From assembly GCA_023512835.1 (NCBI GenBank), contig JAKCVP010000379.1, positions 1 to 64,000 on the forward strand: a stretch of DNA of 64,000 bases. Direction: 5' to 3'. This DNA is from Taxillus chinensis (taxonomy: Eukaryota > Streptophyta > Magnoliopsida > Santalales > Loranthaceae). The translations under genes and the position numbers were made by a program. Positions 25,684-35,698 of this stretch are shown one piece after another. Position 1 is the first letter of the stretch, and each line of letters starts with the position of its first letter. Under the pieces are notes generated by a model. That model ran no database searches. It saw only the letters and a program-made list of their open reading frames with translations, and was not told where the DNA came from.

Positions 25684-26718
25684 ATGGCTCCATCAACCCT
25701 CCCGACCCGCCAGCTCGGCAAGAATGGCCCACAGGTGACGGCCCTCGGCCTAGGACTAATGGGTCTCTCAGCCTTCTACGGGCCCCCAAAGCCGCAAGCA
25801 GAGCGCCTCGCCTTTCTCGACGCCGCCTACGAAGCCGGTGAGCACCACTGGGACTCGGCAGACATGTACGCCGACAGCGAGGATCTGCTCGGCGAGTGGT
25901 TCAAGGCCAACCCCGAGAAGCGCAAGGACATCTTCCTCGCGACAAAATTCGCCAACAAGGTGCTTCCAGGCGGTAAGCGCGCCATCGACTCGACGCCCGA
26001 GTACGCCATCGAGGCCTGTAACAGGAGTCTGTCGCGTCTTGGTCTGGACAGCGTCGACCTGTACTACATTCACCGCCTGGATGGCCAGACACCCGTCGAG
26101 AAGACCATGGAGGCGCTGGTGAAGCTCAAGAACGAGGGCAAGTTCAAGTACATTGGCATCAGCGAGTGCAGCGCTGCCTCGCTGCGCCGCGCTCACGCCG
26201 TGCACCCCATCTCCGCTGTGCAGATTGAGTATTCGCCCATGACCCTCGACATCGAGACGCCGCAGATTGAGCTGTTGAAGACGGCACGCGAACTCGGCGT
26301 CGCTACGGTGGCATACTCACCTGTCGGAAGAGGCTTCCTGACCGGCACCTTTACATCGCCAGACCAGTTCCCCGAGGATGACTTTAGGCGCATGTCCCCT
26401 AGATACAACGAGCAAAATTTCCACAAGAACCTTGAGCTTGTGAAGAAGATTCAGGGTCTGGCACAGAGGAAGAGCATCTCCCCTGCGCAGCTTGCTCTGG
26501 CATGGCTGTTAAAACAGGGCGATGACATCATTCCTATTCCTGGGACAACAAAGATTGAGCGTCTGCACGAGAACTTGGGCGCGCTCAAGGTCCAGCTGAC
26601 TGATGCGGAGGAGAAGGAAATGAGGAAGTGGTGCGAGGAGGCGGAGATTCAGGGAGAGAGATACCCGACGGCCATGGTTGCTACTTTGTTTGCTGATACG
26701 CCTGAGCTAAAGGCTTGA
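25684..26718 (+). CDS. Aldo/keto reductase
   Basis: An intronless 344-residue NADPH-dependent reductase of the aldo/keto reductase superfamily. It has a TIM-barrel layout and the YakC/AKR13-like start 'TRQLGKNGPQVTALGLGLMG'. The catalytic tetrad is visible: Asp57 and Tyr62 in 'WDSADMYADSED', Lys88 in 'FLATKFAN' and His130 in 'DLYYIHRLD'. The cofactor end is 'IIPIPGTTKIERLHENLGAL'. Such enzymes reduce aldehydes and ketones, often in detoxification or secondary metabolism; the substrate cannot be read. No targeting signal, so cytosolic. The start is the ATG at 25684 in an AACATGGCTCC context. Shares an upstream region with the ABM-type gene. Confidence 0.93.
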   Translation: MAPSTLPTRQLGKNGPQVTALGLGLMGLSAFYGPPKPQAERLAFLDAAYEAGEHHWDSADMYADSEDLLGEWFKANPEKRKDIFLATKFANKVLPGGKRAIDSTPEYAIEACNRSLSRLGLDSVDLYYIHRLDGQTPVEKTMEALVKLKNEGKFKYIGISECSAASLRRAHAVHPISAVQIEYSPMTLDIETPQIELLKTARELGVATVAYSPVGRGFLTGTFTSPDQFPEDDFRRMSPRYNEQNFHKNLELVKKIQGLAQRKSISPAQLALAWLLKQGDDIIPIPGTTKIERLHENLGALKVQLTDAEEKEMRKWCEEAEIQGERYPTAMVATLFADTPELKA

Positions 26719-27606
26719 GGTTGCCCACAGCACTCGACGAAACGAAGTAATGAAACAAAAACTCACACAGTTCTTGAATTCGTCAAAGACATGTAATCCC
26801 GTATCGTGCAAATACAACAAAAGACCCAAGTGTACCTTGGCGCAATAATGAGGGAAGAGAAGAAAAAAAAAAAGGAAATGATATCGCTCGTCACGATGAC
26901 CAAAGTTAGAATCCCACTCACTTATCGCATTGCACAATACTTGCACGCCATAGAGCCCACCCGGATATCCAGACTATATTCTCCCAGTACAATCACCTAG
27001 CTCTCATTCTGTTGACGGCTCAATCATGACGTAACAAGACTCAACAGCCTCGCAAGCGTCACGATGAAGTCTTCCGCACCCACCTTACTCAACTACGATA
27101 CGGCCAACAGCACAACGATGGGGCATCTGAAATGTGCATTAAACCGATGGCCTATCTGAAAACCGGCAGTTGAAAGATGGTTTGTCTGAGCATTGGCAAG
27201 CAAACAATTGATAGAGGGTATTGCACCACACGCAGCAGCAGCGACATCAGTTAATCTCTGCGAATTTTGCGCAATATACAAAAGATGCCGCCAGCGGACG
27301 TCTACTGAGTCAAGAAAGAGGTAAAAAGACTCGCTAATTCGTCGCAACATTGAAGAAGAGAAAAGGCTCGAGGTAGAAGTTGAGTTCCCTTGCAGAATTC
27401 TCCAACTGACTTGATAGATTCTCGTGTACAGAATGCCAACTAGATTGCTGCCGTCTAGGTAGGTAGTTGCTTTTTAGACCATGTTCCATGCCAGCAGAAC
27501 ATGATGGTCATTACGCCCGGGCGTTGCAAACGCCGCAAGTTCCTCGTCGCCTTCGTCAAATCATGATTGTCGTATGCCTCGCCCTCCTGTTCCGAGATTC
27601 CAATCG
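26719..27606. other. Convergent intergenic region
   Basis: 3' flank of the aldo/keto reductase (+) and of the next minus-strand ORF. A run of adenines near 26865-26875 is the only obvious low-complexity tract. Confidence 0.5.
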
Positions 27607-28506
27607 CTAAAAGCTGTCCGTAAAGCCATGAGGACCAATCTTTGGATGTACGCCATGCAGGATGCTCTTCTGACAAAGGGCCCTGCGAGTAAGTGCAGGT
27701 TCACCGTACGCGGAATCTGTATCAATAAGAGATTCCTTGTCCGACTCCTTCTTATGTCCCATCTTGCTCAGCAACTCGCGTACCACTCTCAGCCAGCGTG
27801 CTTCCTCCGGCACATCGTCACACTCCACGTCCGGTTTGACTGGCGCGACTTTGTCCGGCGCAAATCCCAAGTCCCCGTCGTCGTCATTGTCATTCTCGAT
27901 GGAATCCCGCTTCTGTCGTCTTGTGCATTCGGTCGTCCAGGCCTGTCCAGTCTGCCAGGTATTATAGTATCCCTTTTGTGCGCCGGGCATCGACCAAAAG
28001 TACGTTTCGATAGAGGGAATGACCTGGTGGTGCTCGGCCAATTCTTCAGCATCGACAAGTGACTCCGCGACGCGTACATCAAAAGCACGCTCGTCCTCAT
28101 CGCACTGCTTCAGTACGCGGTAGATGTCACGCTGACCTGACCATTTCGTGCCGGGACCGCATTTATCGTTGTCGCCGCGCCGCATGGCGGCGATACGTCG
28201 GCGGCCAAAGCGGCACTGCAAATGCGTATCGCGAGGTTCTTCGAATTGCTTGATGGCGAAGAGGGGCACGCCTTCGAGTTGATGAAGGGGGGAAATGAAG
28301 CTGTTGTCCACGCTGGGGGGTGTGAGCAGGGAATCTATCCGTTCTACCGTCGGTTTCTGGCCGTTGGAGGTTGTTGTCTTCGTGTCTTGTTGCACGGAAC
28401 GATCATCTCGGGATCGGGCTGCGAGCCTTCTGAACAGACTGACGATGACCATGATGATCAGGACGGCGAGAGTAATATAGTGGCTGATGGGCAATGTCCT
28501 GTCCAA
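27607..28506 (-). CDS. Unrecognised one-span membrane protein, 5' end uncertain
   Basis: An open frame of about 300 residues that I do not recognise. A single hydrophobic segment ('YITLAVLIIMVIVSLF') sits near the N-terminus. It is followed by a basic Arg-rich patch and then a long hydrophilic part with an acidic cluster ('ENDNDDDGDLGF') and several Trp/Tyr motifs ('YFWSMPGAQKGYYNTW'). This suggests a type of membrane-anchored protein with a soluble domain. The frame has no ATG before the hydrophobic segment: it opens at TTG (28506), and the first ATG (28452) lies inside the segment. The same frame stays open upstream to roughly 28645 without an ATG, so an undetected 5' exon is likely. The coordinates given are the open frame only. 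Function unknown. Confidence 0.5.
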   Translation of the reverse strand: MDRTLPISHYITLAVLIIMVIVSLFRRLAARSRDDRSVQQDTKTTTSNGQKPTVERIDSLLTPPSVDNSFISPLHQLEGVPLFAIKQFEEPRDTHLQCRFGRRRIAAMRRGDNDKCGPGTKWSGQRDIYRVLKQCDEDERAFDVRVAESLVDAEELAEHHQVIPSIETYFWSMPGAQKGYYNTWQTGQAWTTECTRRQKRDSIENDNDDDGDLGFAPDKVAPVKPDVECDDVPEEARWLRVVRELLSKMGHKKESDKESLIDTDSAYGEPALTRRALCQKSILHGVHPKIGPHGFTDSF

Positions 28507-29275
28507 TTTGCCTTCCAGGGAGAAGGATCTAGAGGTCTGAGAAGCTGTAAAGCCGAATCCAGCTTGTCCAAGAGGTTGATGTTTCCAAGTAATCGTGAAG
28601 GGCAGTACAGCGAATGCAATGTGTGCTTGGCAGGTAGTGTCGAAGTTGAATCAGGTGCAGAGTGTAATGTAGCGGCAGTCCTATATTCCCATAATCGGAG
28701 CGCAAGTGAAGGCCTACAGGATCTCAAGACCAGATGATCCTGCAAATCGTAGTTCTTGGACTTGGCCCTTTTTGCTGTGCTTGCCTGAGGCTCGCAGGAA
28801 AAGTATATGTTCTTGTCAGAGCGCACAAGGCCTTTGAGAGGGCTCGCTTGCAATGCAACAATGGACTTTAAGTGCAGCTCCCCAGGTCCCCAGATTCGAC
28901 TAAACTGTCGTAGAATATGCTTTGACAGGTGGAAAAGCAGGGGGCGTGTGGAGAATGGCAGGCAGGGGCAGGTAAGGGCAGGTGCTTGAACCTGGGATAT
29001 GGAGGGACAGGGACATCATTATGACAGTGTGATTCATGCCTCTTGTAATCCTACAGTGGTCCCGCCACTGATTCCGGCTACCCAGACTTGCAATTCTCGC
29101 ATTGGACCACCAGATCATCTGCGGGACATTGTTCGGCAATATTTAGAGAAAGGGTACCTCGACCGAACGCCGTGCTGTGCCAAAATACTTGAAATGAATG
29201 ACCCAAGTGCAGACTGAAGTGAGCAAGGCTGATGCTCTCATGTGGGAGAGCATCAACAGTAGTAGACCGAGCTAA
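28507..29275. other. Upstream region of the one-span ORF
   Basis: Probably contains the missing first exon and promoter of the minus-strand ORF, plus the 3' flank of the oxygenase-P450 gene. A minus-strand frame in another phase (28458-28853) has no family features. Confidence 0.4.
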
Positions 29276-32200
29276 TCAGAGCTCGTGCGTCGCCCTCAAC
29301 GAGACAGTCACCTCAACAGGCCATCTTTCAACGTTTCCTGGGTCGGGATAATGGTACTTCTCCTCGTCGGCTAGTACGTAGTCTTGCGCAAAATGGTAAC
29401 GCTCAAGAAGAGACTTGCACATGATCTGGATCGAGGAAAGTGCGATCCATCGGCCGGGACACATATGCGGCCCTGTGAGCCCCCACGTAATGTACTCGAC
29501 ATCCCCTATTGGGGGATCGGTCTCAAGGAAGCGGTCCGAATTGTAGACAGCTGCATCTTGTCCCCACATTCTTGGGTCGCGGTGGGTTATCCGCGCTGAT
29601 AGGGTGGCAACCTTACCTTTTGGTAGAGTTCGTGTGGGGTCTGATGGATATCTCACATTCTTTAGCATCACTCGAGCGGGGCCTGTTGCTGGTCCGGCGA
29701 GACGAATTGACTCAAACGTAGCGCTGCGCAACGATTTCCACTCGGGAGTCTGTCGGAACGGGTCCAGATTTGAGCTTGTGGCCGCGTAGAGTGATTCGAG
29801 AAGTTTCTTTTGCAGCCCTGGCTCATTGATTATATCCATGAAAGTTGAGGTGAATGTTGCTTGAAGGTTTGCCAGACCGCCAAAGACAAGCAATGCAATG
29901 AGATCTGTGAAGAGAATGAGAGCGGGATTTCCTGGTGCTCGAGGGATTGAACTTACCAGACACTCTGTTATCATCCTCAAGCTCCTTGATTATCTCATCC
30001 ATCAGAACGGGAGGCACTCCCTTGCTACTATCACCACCATCTTCGGCCAACGACGCTCTCCGATCTCGGATCACTGGCTTGAGGTGCTTCCAGATGATAC
30101 CAAAATCTCTCCGAATACCCCAGGCTGCGATATATTTGAGCGGACCCGGAAGCATTGCAGAAAATGTCATGGCCTTCGTTGCATCTTTGTTAAACTTCTT
30201 GAACGTTTCCAAGAGCTCTTTGTTATCGAAACCAACAGGGCCGACGATGAATCGGGAAAATACGAATGTTATGTAGTCCAATAAGTAGCCGTTCAGGTCT
30301 GCTTTCTTAGTTGGACGGCCATCGTTGCACAAAGGATTGCGGTTAATGAAGGCCTCGGCCGCATCCTCCAGGACTTGATGATACGCAGCCACTTGCTCAG
30401 GCTCTTGCAAATTGTGCTTCACCATCTTGGTGTGCATATCGGTATCGAAATTAATTCGCTTCGTGATTAGCGGGAAGTTGATGGACTCCATGAATGCCTT
30501 GAGATCAAATTTGATTTCGAGATCGTTGTCGCCTCGGAGGAGCTCCATGTCATCTGGCCGTGTAAGCAGGAAATGCTTGCGTGTTGCCAGCTTGATCCCA
30601 AATACTTGATCGGGATACCTCTTCAAACCGTCCTCAAGGACTCGTACAGGATTTGTCTGGAATGTTTTCGCTCGACCAAGTAGAGGATGCTTCCGAAGTA
30701 CAGGAGGGAAGCTTTGACGTGAGTAAAGACTCCAGGCTCGAATGATTGCCGCAAGTGTCACGAAACCAATGAGAATCTCCAGGTAGTGCCGCTTCACATT
30801 GTCAACAATATAGGCTTTCATGAATTGAAAAGCCATTGCTAAAAGGGATAGAGGCTTTGGATCAGTGAATCGCTGAGGAAGAGAGCAAAGGACTGGGTTG
30901 GTCTCTTCGTCCACAGGAAAAAGAGGTCGCTGCTGCAAGCATTTAATCTCGGTATTTTCGATTACAAGCCTCCACAGGAGGTTTGCACCGTTGGCCGGCA
31001 GATCGATCTCCTTCAACCAAAAAGGATCCAGCAAGCGGAAGTTTGGATGCTCCGGATGGTCAGGGTCTCTTTTCCAGAGGAGTTCTTCCAAGGCGTTACT
31101 TGGGTGACAATCCCATGGCTGGTCAACGAGCATGCAGCGCGTCATAGCGTAGCCAACAGAGAACCGATCTGAATTTCCCATGCCGAAAAGGCTGAAGAGA
31201 CTGACAATAAGTGCACTCTTCGGAACAGTGGTGCCCGGAAAGTACTCTTCATCGAGCTGCACACCAACAGTCATATCAACCTCGTCTGGAGAGTTGTAGA
31301 GGTCCTTTAGGCTTTTGAGCATTTCCTTATCAGAAGTGAAGTCCTCAAAGGTTTTCCTGATAGGTACCTCAACCTCTGGATCCTGCTTGTTATACTCACG
31401 GAAATAGTCGTTGAAAGTTGGTAGACCTTGCTCACGCTCATGGATAATGCTCCATGTTACAATATCGAAAGGCTTCCCACGATACTTGCCAGCAGACCGG
31501 AAGTTTTCGTCGACACCGCTTTTGAAGTTGGGGATGTTGGTACCGACAGTACCTCTGAGTATATTTTCTAGGCCAGTCTCTACAAAGCCCGTGGCATTGA
31601 AGCCGGTCTGGAAGAGATCCTGAGTCCACAAGACTTCACTTGCAGCATCAATGATTGGGAACTCGGAGATGATGAACTCATGAAAGCGATACAAGACTGA
31701 CATCTCTACAGAGACGACCATGGGTTTCCCTCCCTTTGTCACAAGAGGCCATGGGTAGCTGTTGAAGGGGTTGATGTCCATGGAGCTCTCGCCGTACATC
31801 TGACGGAACAACGGGAAGCCATCGTCTCTTGGCCATGGCATATCTTCAGTCCAGTAGGCCATCTGATATGAGTTGGCGATCAATTCATACTTGGCAGACA
31901 TGACCAATCTGATGGTCTGGAAGATCTTCTCATCATCCCAATCGCGGTGTTGCTTAGCGAGGACATCACACAGGCGGTTATGTTCCCGAAGCAGGAGGGT
32001 GTGAACGCCGAGCATCATCCAGTCTTCATTTGTACGAGGATCACCGCCTGCGAAAAGGGATTCAACCTTGACGTGTGGACGTGTACGTGTCGGGACCTGC
32101 ATCGTGTTAAATGGAAGATACTCGGCGGGTCTGTGAGTCCCTTCGGGACGGGCCTTGTGTGCAAGGAGTTTGCCGCCTTTGAAGGATCGAAGCTTTTTGG

Positions 32201-33126
32201 CGACATCTTCAGTGCTACCGTAGAGAGCCGACAAGTCGAGCCAAGTGGTGGCTTGGTTTGTGATTTCTCGCGGATTCTCCTTACTAGTGCCAGTGCCATT
32301 TACTGGCAAGGTACGCCAAACTTGAAAGGTGGTGCCCTGCTCGAAGTGATCCTCGTTCTCCGGTACCTCGACGTTGATGAATTCTGTTTTGGAGTCCTCG
32401 CTATAAGTTATATCGTGCATGATAAACTAGAGTGGCTTTAGTAGGGGGATGGCTTCCATGAGTTGAGACATGACCGACCTCGATCAAGCCGAGCAAGAGA
32501 GGCGTGTGCTCGTAATAAAGAGCCTGTTTTCTCTTGAAGAAGGCGTTGCTGACAGCTCGTGCGTTGGGACCATCGCGAGGTTTGGAGATGCCGTCAGCGT
32601 AGTAGATCTGGTTGTAGTCACGGACCTTTTGAGTGCCCAAGGCTCCAATGTTGGCCTCACCCTGTTTGAGCCAGTTGCATGAGCCATCATACTTGCGGTA
32701 GTAGAAGTTTTCCTGGCGGTCGATGCACTCTGGCTCTAGAGGGAAGTCGAGGTGTGCAAAGAGTTGCTTGGCAGCGTCCTCGGAGGTTGCCGGCTCCTTC
32801 CACGACGAGTTCTTTGCATCTGCGGGAACGTCCACATCCTCAAACAGCTGGTCCACGACGTTGACATTTTTCGAGAGCGTATTCCCACGAAAGACTCGTC
32901 CAAGATGACCAGTCTCATCCTTGTCCAACACACCCCTGAGCCAGCCCACGAAGAGATCATCGGCACCAGAAGACGGAGGCTTTGCGGGCCGCGCTCTGTC
33001 AGCATGACACTTCTTGGAGTGAGGATGGCACTTTTCATAGAAGCGCTGGAAAGTAGAGCTGGTGTCAGTGCTTGCCAAGACGGTGAGGATGTAGAGCAGC
33101 CAAAGGCTTGCGGTAGCGGTCAGCAT
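29276..33126 (-). CDS. Haem peroxidase/dioxygenase-P450 fusion, membrane-spanning
   Basis: Exons 33126-32479, 32426-29957 and 29904-29276 join in phase to 1248 residues. A signal peptide ('MLTATASLWLLYILTVLAST') comes first. An animal-type haem peroxidase domain (about 150-720) follows: 'YRKYDGSCNWL', 'DGISKPRD', distal His220 in 'EFIMHDITY', Ca-loop 'LDLSALYGS', COX-like 'LREHNRLCDVL' and 'WDDEKIFQTIRL', Tyr462 and proximal His465 in 'LYRFHEF', and 'GLPTFNDY'. A hydrophobic span at about 764-784 leads to a P450 domain with ExxR at 1104-1107 ('FESIR') and haem Cys1188 in 'GPHMCPGRW'. The I helix reads 'FGGLANLQATF', without the acid-Thr pair. Family knowledge: fungal oxygenase-P450 fusions make oxylipins from linoleate. 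Inference: the first domain forms a fatty-acid hydroperoxide in the ER lumen and the P450 rearranges it on the cytosolic side. It differs from PpoA-type proteins in having a signal peptide and internal span. The first intron has an unusual GTCGGT donor. Confidence 0.87.
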
Positions 33127-33901
33127 TGTGGTGTGCGTTCAATGGGCACAAGCCAGTTGGCTGAGCATATCCGAGACGGGAGCAGCGCAGCACCAAAACG
33201 AACGGGCCCTTATAATATCTGTGCATGTGCACTCAGAGTCAGGCAACGACACCGCCGGGAGGCAATGATGAGTCTTCAGCCGGCCCCAGAAGGATGCAGA
33301 CTTAGGTCAGGGTGAGGAAGGCAGCGTCGCATCTGAATGAACCAGCAACTGGGGGGGACAAGAGAGGCACAGGAAGCAGATAGAGCCCTCCCCGTGTCGG
33401 CGCAGCCAATGTCCAGCGGCATGCACGTTGGAATCAGCGCTGTGCTCGCGTGCTAGCGCTCGAGCCTTCGTCATCAATTAAGCAGATACAGGCAAGCGAC
33501 GGGGCCGCATCGAGCAGCGCAAGTCAAAGAGGAGGATCGAGCAGTGTCTGTGCATACGGCGAGACCGCCGTCCAGCCGACCGTGTGCAACTACTTGTCAT
33601 ACTTGTCCAGAAATACTTCCTGATCCGACAGCAGCGGGCCTCTCATTCGCTGCAGAGGCGCGAAATGACAGGCAAAACTCTTGGGACGCGGCCCCCAAGG
33701 CATGTTCGATCATCAGCCGGACTGTGATCCGGGCTTGGAGCTTGCGACCGTAGTTCAAGCCACTGCCGAAGCCATGTCGCGCCGCAAGACAGCATTGAAT
33801 GGGGAAGTCGATGGATTACTTGCTTGAACTGCTTCCTCTGCTGCTGCTGCTACTGCTGCTGCTTCTACTGCTGTTGCTGTTCCGCTTCTCGCACGCCGAC
33901 T
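33127..33901. promoter_or_regulatory. Divergent upstream region, oxygenase-P450 / polytopic protein
   Basis: 775 bases between divergent start codons. An upstream ORF with a poly-leucine stretch begins at 33799. No consensus element is clear enough to name. Confidence 0.4.
33838..33882 (+). repeat. Imperfect CTG trinucleotide tract
   Basis: About fifteen CTG-like triplets with a few TAC/TTC/TTG interruptions, ending roughly 20 bases before the ATG of the polytopic protein. Read in the frame of the ATG at 33799 it gives poly-leucine. In the frame of the downstream gene it gives poly-cysteine, but no ATG opens that frame. Confidence 0.8.
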
Positions 33902-34861
33902 ATGAATTCGTCCAACTTCTTGCGGTACCTTATCGTGCCAGCAGCCATTGCACTGGCGTCTCTAGCGCGCTACGCGCTAGTGCTCAATGACCTTACAAGC
34001 ACTCTACAGCAAGCATGTCCAACGACTCCGTCCACCTTGGCTATCATCGCTTGCAATGTCCAGAACTTCTTCTCGGCCATGTTTTCGACCGGTCTAGGCG
34101 CGGCTTACATGGCATCACTCCTGGCCTTCATCACTGGAGCCTTGACCGTGACGCATGTCGAGTCTGCACGCCTCTACAACAAATCTTCTTGGGTCGTCAG
34201 GCATCCAATACTTCCTTGGGCCTTGGTCAACATCATTACCGGCTCGGCGAGTTTCCAGTTGCTTTTCACCGCAACGCTATGGCATCAGTCCAGTCAAGGT
34301 TCGCTCGGCACGGCAGGCAAACCAGCCCGTCAAGCAGGCAGACCTCTCACCTCTGTCGCCGAGACTATCGCAATCCCTCTGGCCGTTGTTGTAGGATTTT
34401 TGTTGCCTTCCCTATATCTCATCAAAGAACAACGCCCGTGGATAATTGTGATTTGGAATCTTTTCCCTCTTTGGGTCAGCCTTGCTCGAGTCATCATCCG
34501 AACCGGCCTATCTAGAACCATCTTCCGTCGTACTGCAGGTTACTGTGATATCGAACGCCATTATCCCTGCCTGCTTCGTCTGTATGGTGTACCGATCTTG
34601 GTCTCCGCCATCGCGCACTGCTGGCTGCTGGTGACTCTCTGGAATGGAAACCTGGCAATTACACCTGCTTGCAAGTTCATGATAATCAATGGTGAGAGCC
34701 TGATCCTGCTCTACGCATACTGGATCTTCTATGAGAGCAACTGGAAGACAATTGGCTGCACGGCCTTCTGGGGAATTCTCCTAGGCCCTGGTGCCGGCCT
34801 CTGTATTGGCTGGACTCTTCAAGAGCTCCTTCCTTCGCGCAAACTCAGTGGTTTGCTTTGA
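33902..34861 (+). CDS. Polytopic membrane protein, about eight spans
   Basis: An intronless frame of 319 residues from the ATG at 33902. Hydrophobic segments include 'YLIVPAAIALASLARYALVL', 'AAYMASLLAFITGAL', 'WALVNIITGSASFQLLFTA', 'IAIPLAVVVGFLLPSLYLI', 'WIIVIWNLFPLWVSLARVII', 'VPILVSAIAHCWLLVTLW', 'SLILLYAYWIFYE' and 'FWGILLGPGAGLCIGW'. I do not recognise the family with confidence. Its size and topology recall the integral membrane proteins found beside oxygenases in fungal terpenoid clusters, some of which are cyclases, but no diagnostic residue lets me say so. Head-to-head with the oxygenase-P450 gene, so co-expression is plausible. The frame extends upstream through poly-Cys to a TTG; I reject that extension. 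A leucine-rich upstream ORF overlaps the start in another frame. Confidence 0.72.
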   Translation: MNSSNFLRYLIVPAAIALASLARYALVLNDLTSTLQQACPTTPSTLAIIACNVQNFFSAMFSTGLGAAYMASLLAFITGALTVTHVESARLYNKSSWVVRHPILPWALVNIITGSASFQLLFTATLWHQSSQGSLGTAGKPARQAGRPLTSVAETIAIPLAVVVGFLLPSLYLIKEQRPWIIVIWNLFPLWVSLARVIIRTGLSRTIFRRTAGYCDIERHYPCLLRLYGVPILVSAIAHCWLLVTLWNGNLAITPACKFMIINGESLILLYAYWIFYESNWKTIGCTAFWGILLGPGAGLCIGWTLQELLPSRKLSGLL

Positions 34862-35698
34862 TTGCGCCTGAGTCACGCTGTGCTTGTGGCGTATGCGAGA
34901 GCGCTCAACACGCGACCCGTCTCAGCCGGCCAGATCGAAATTCTGCTCTTGCCTAGCCTTGGTTGAGCAGACATGCGGTGGAGAGGTAGTATTGCCTCCT
35001 TCTGGGCAACTCGGGGAACTGGGACGTCGTCGAAATCTGCGTGAACCTTATATCGTGGCATGATATCAGATGTCAGCCGGACCCCAATTTCAGCCGGCAG
35101 CAGGCTGTTTCCCAGGCCTTGCCGCTAGGGCAGCGCATAATATGATTTGAAGTATTCGACGCCGAACCGCTGCAATTTAGACGATCGACCAACCTTATTG
35201 GTGCGCGGGGATGCCTGCCGCCAGACGCTTAGACGTCAATGAAAGCCTATAGTATGTCAAGGGGCCGAGCCGCATCCTTTGCACGCTCAAGTGCAGGTGG
35301 CCACTGCGGCGTAGGCGGCGCAGCGGTAGAGACTGAGCCGATTCCTTTGTGCCGATCAATTCTTATCACAATTCTCGCTAGACTGACTCTTGACGCGTCT
35401 TCATGATCGTCCTGTGCGGAGTTCCGATGGCGGCTGAGCGGGGAGAGTTGGTTCTGACACTATCACAAAGTGCGATAGGATCAGACACTGCGGCCTAAGT
35501 GTTCTGAGACCGACGGCCTCTTGGGAGGAATCGAAAGGTTGCACTGGCGGATGTTGCCTTAGGACGCGGTGGTGAGGCTACGTCGATCCGCATAGACCGA
35601 CCGAATTGAGGCTGCCGAGACCCTGCTCGTAGCTTGAGTCGCGAAAATGGCAAATGATGCAGACGAGGGAGGATACTTCAGCCTACATCTTCTCTCAT
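34862..35698. other. Convergent intergenic region
   Basis: 3' flanks of the polytopic protein (+) and phosphopantothenoylcysteine decarboxylase (-). Nothing coding seen. Confidence 0.5.

Noticed and set aside
29276..33126. Calling the fusion a standard PpoA linoleate diol synthase
   Set aside because: Signal peptide, internal span, COX/peroxidasin-like motifs and the CPGR-type P450 do not fit the usual Ppo pattern I know.
33824..33901. Poly-cysteine N-terminal extension of the polytopic protein
   Set aside because: It opens only at TTG and comes from the CTG tract; the ATG at 33902 gives a normal membrane-protein start.
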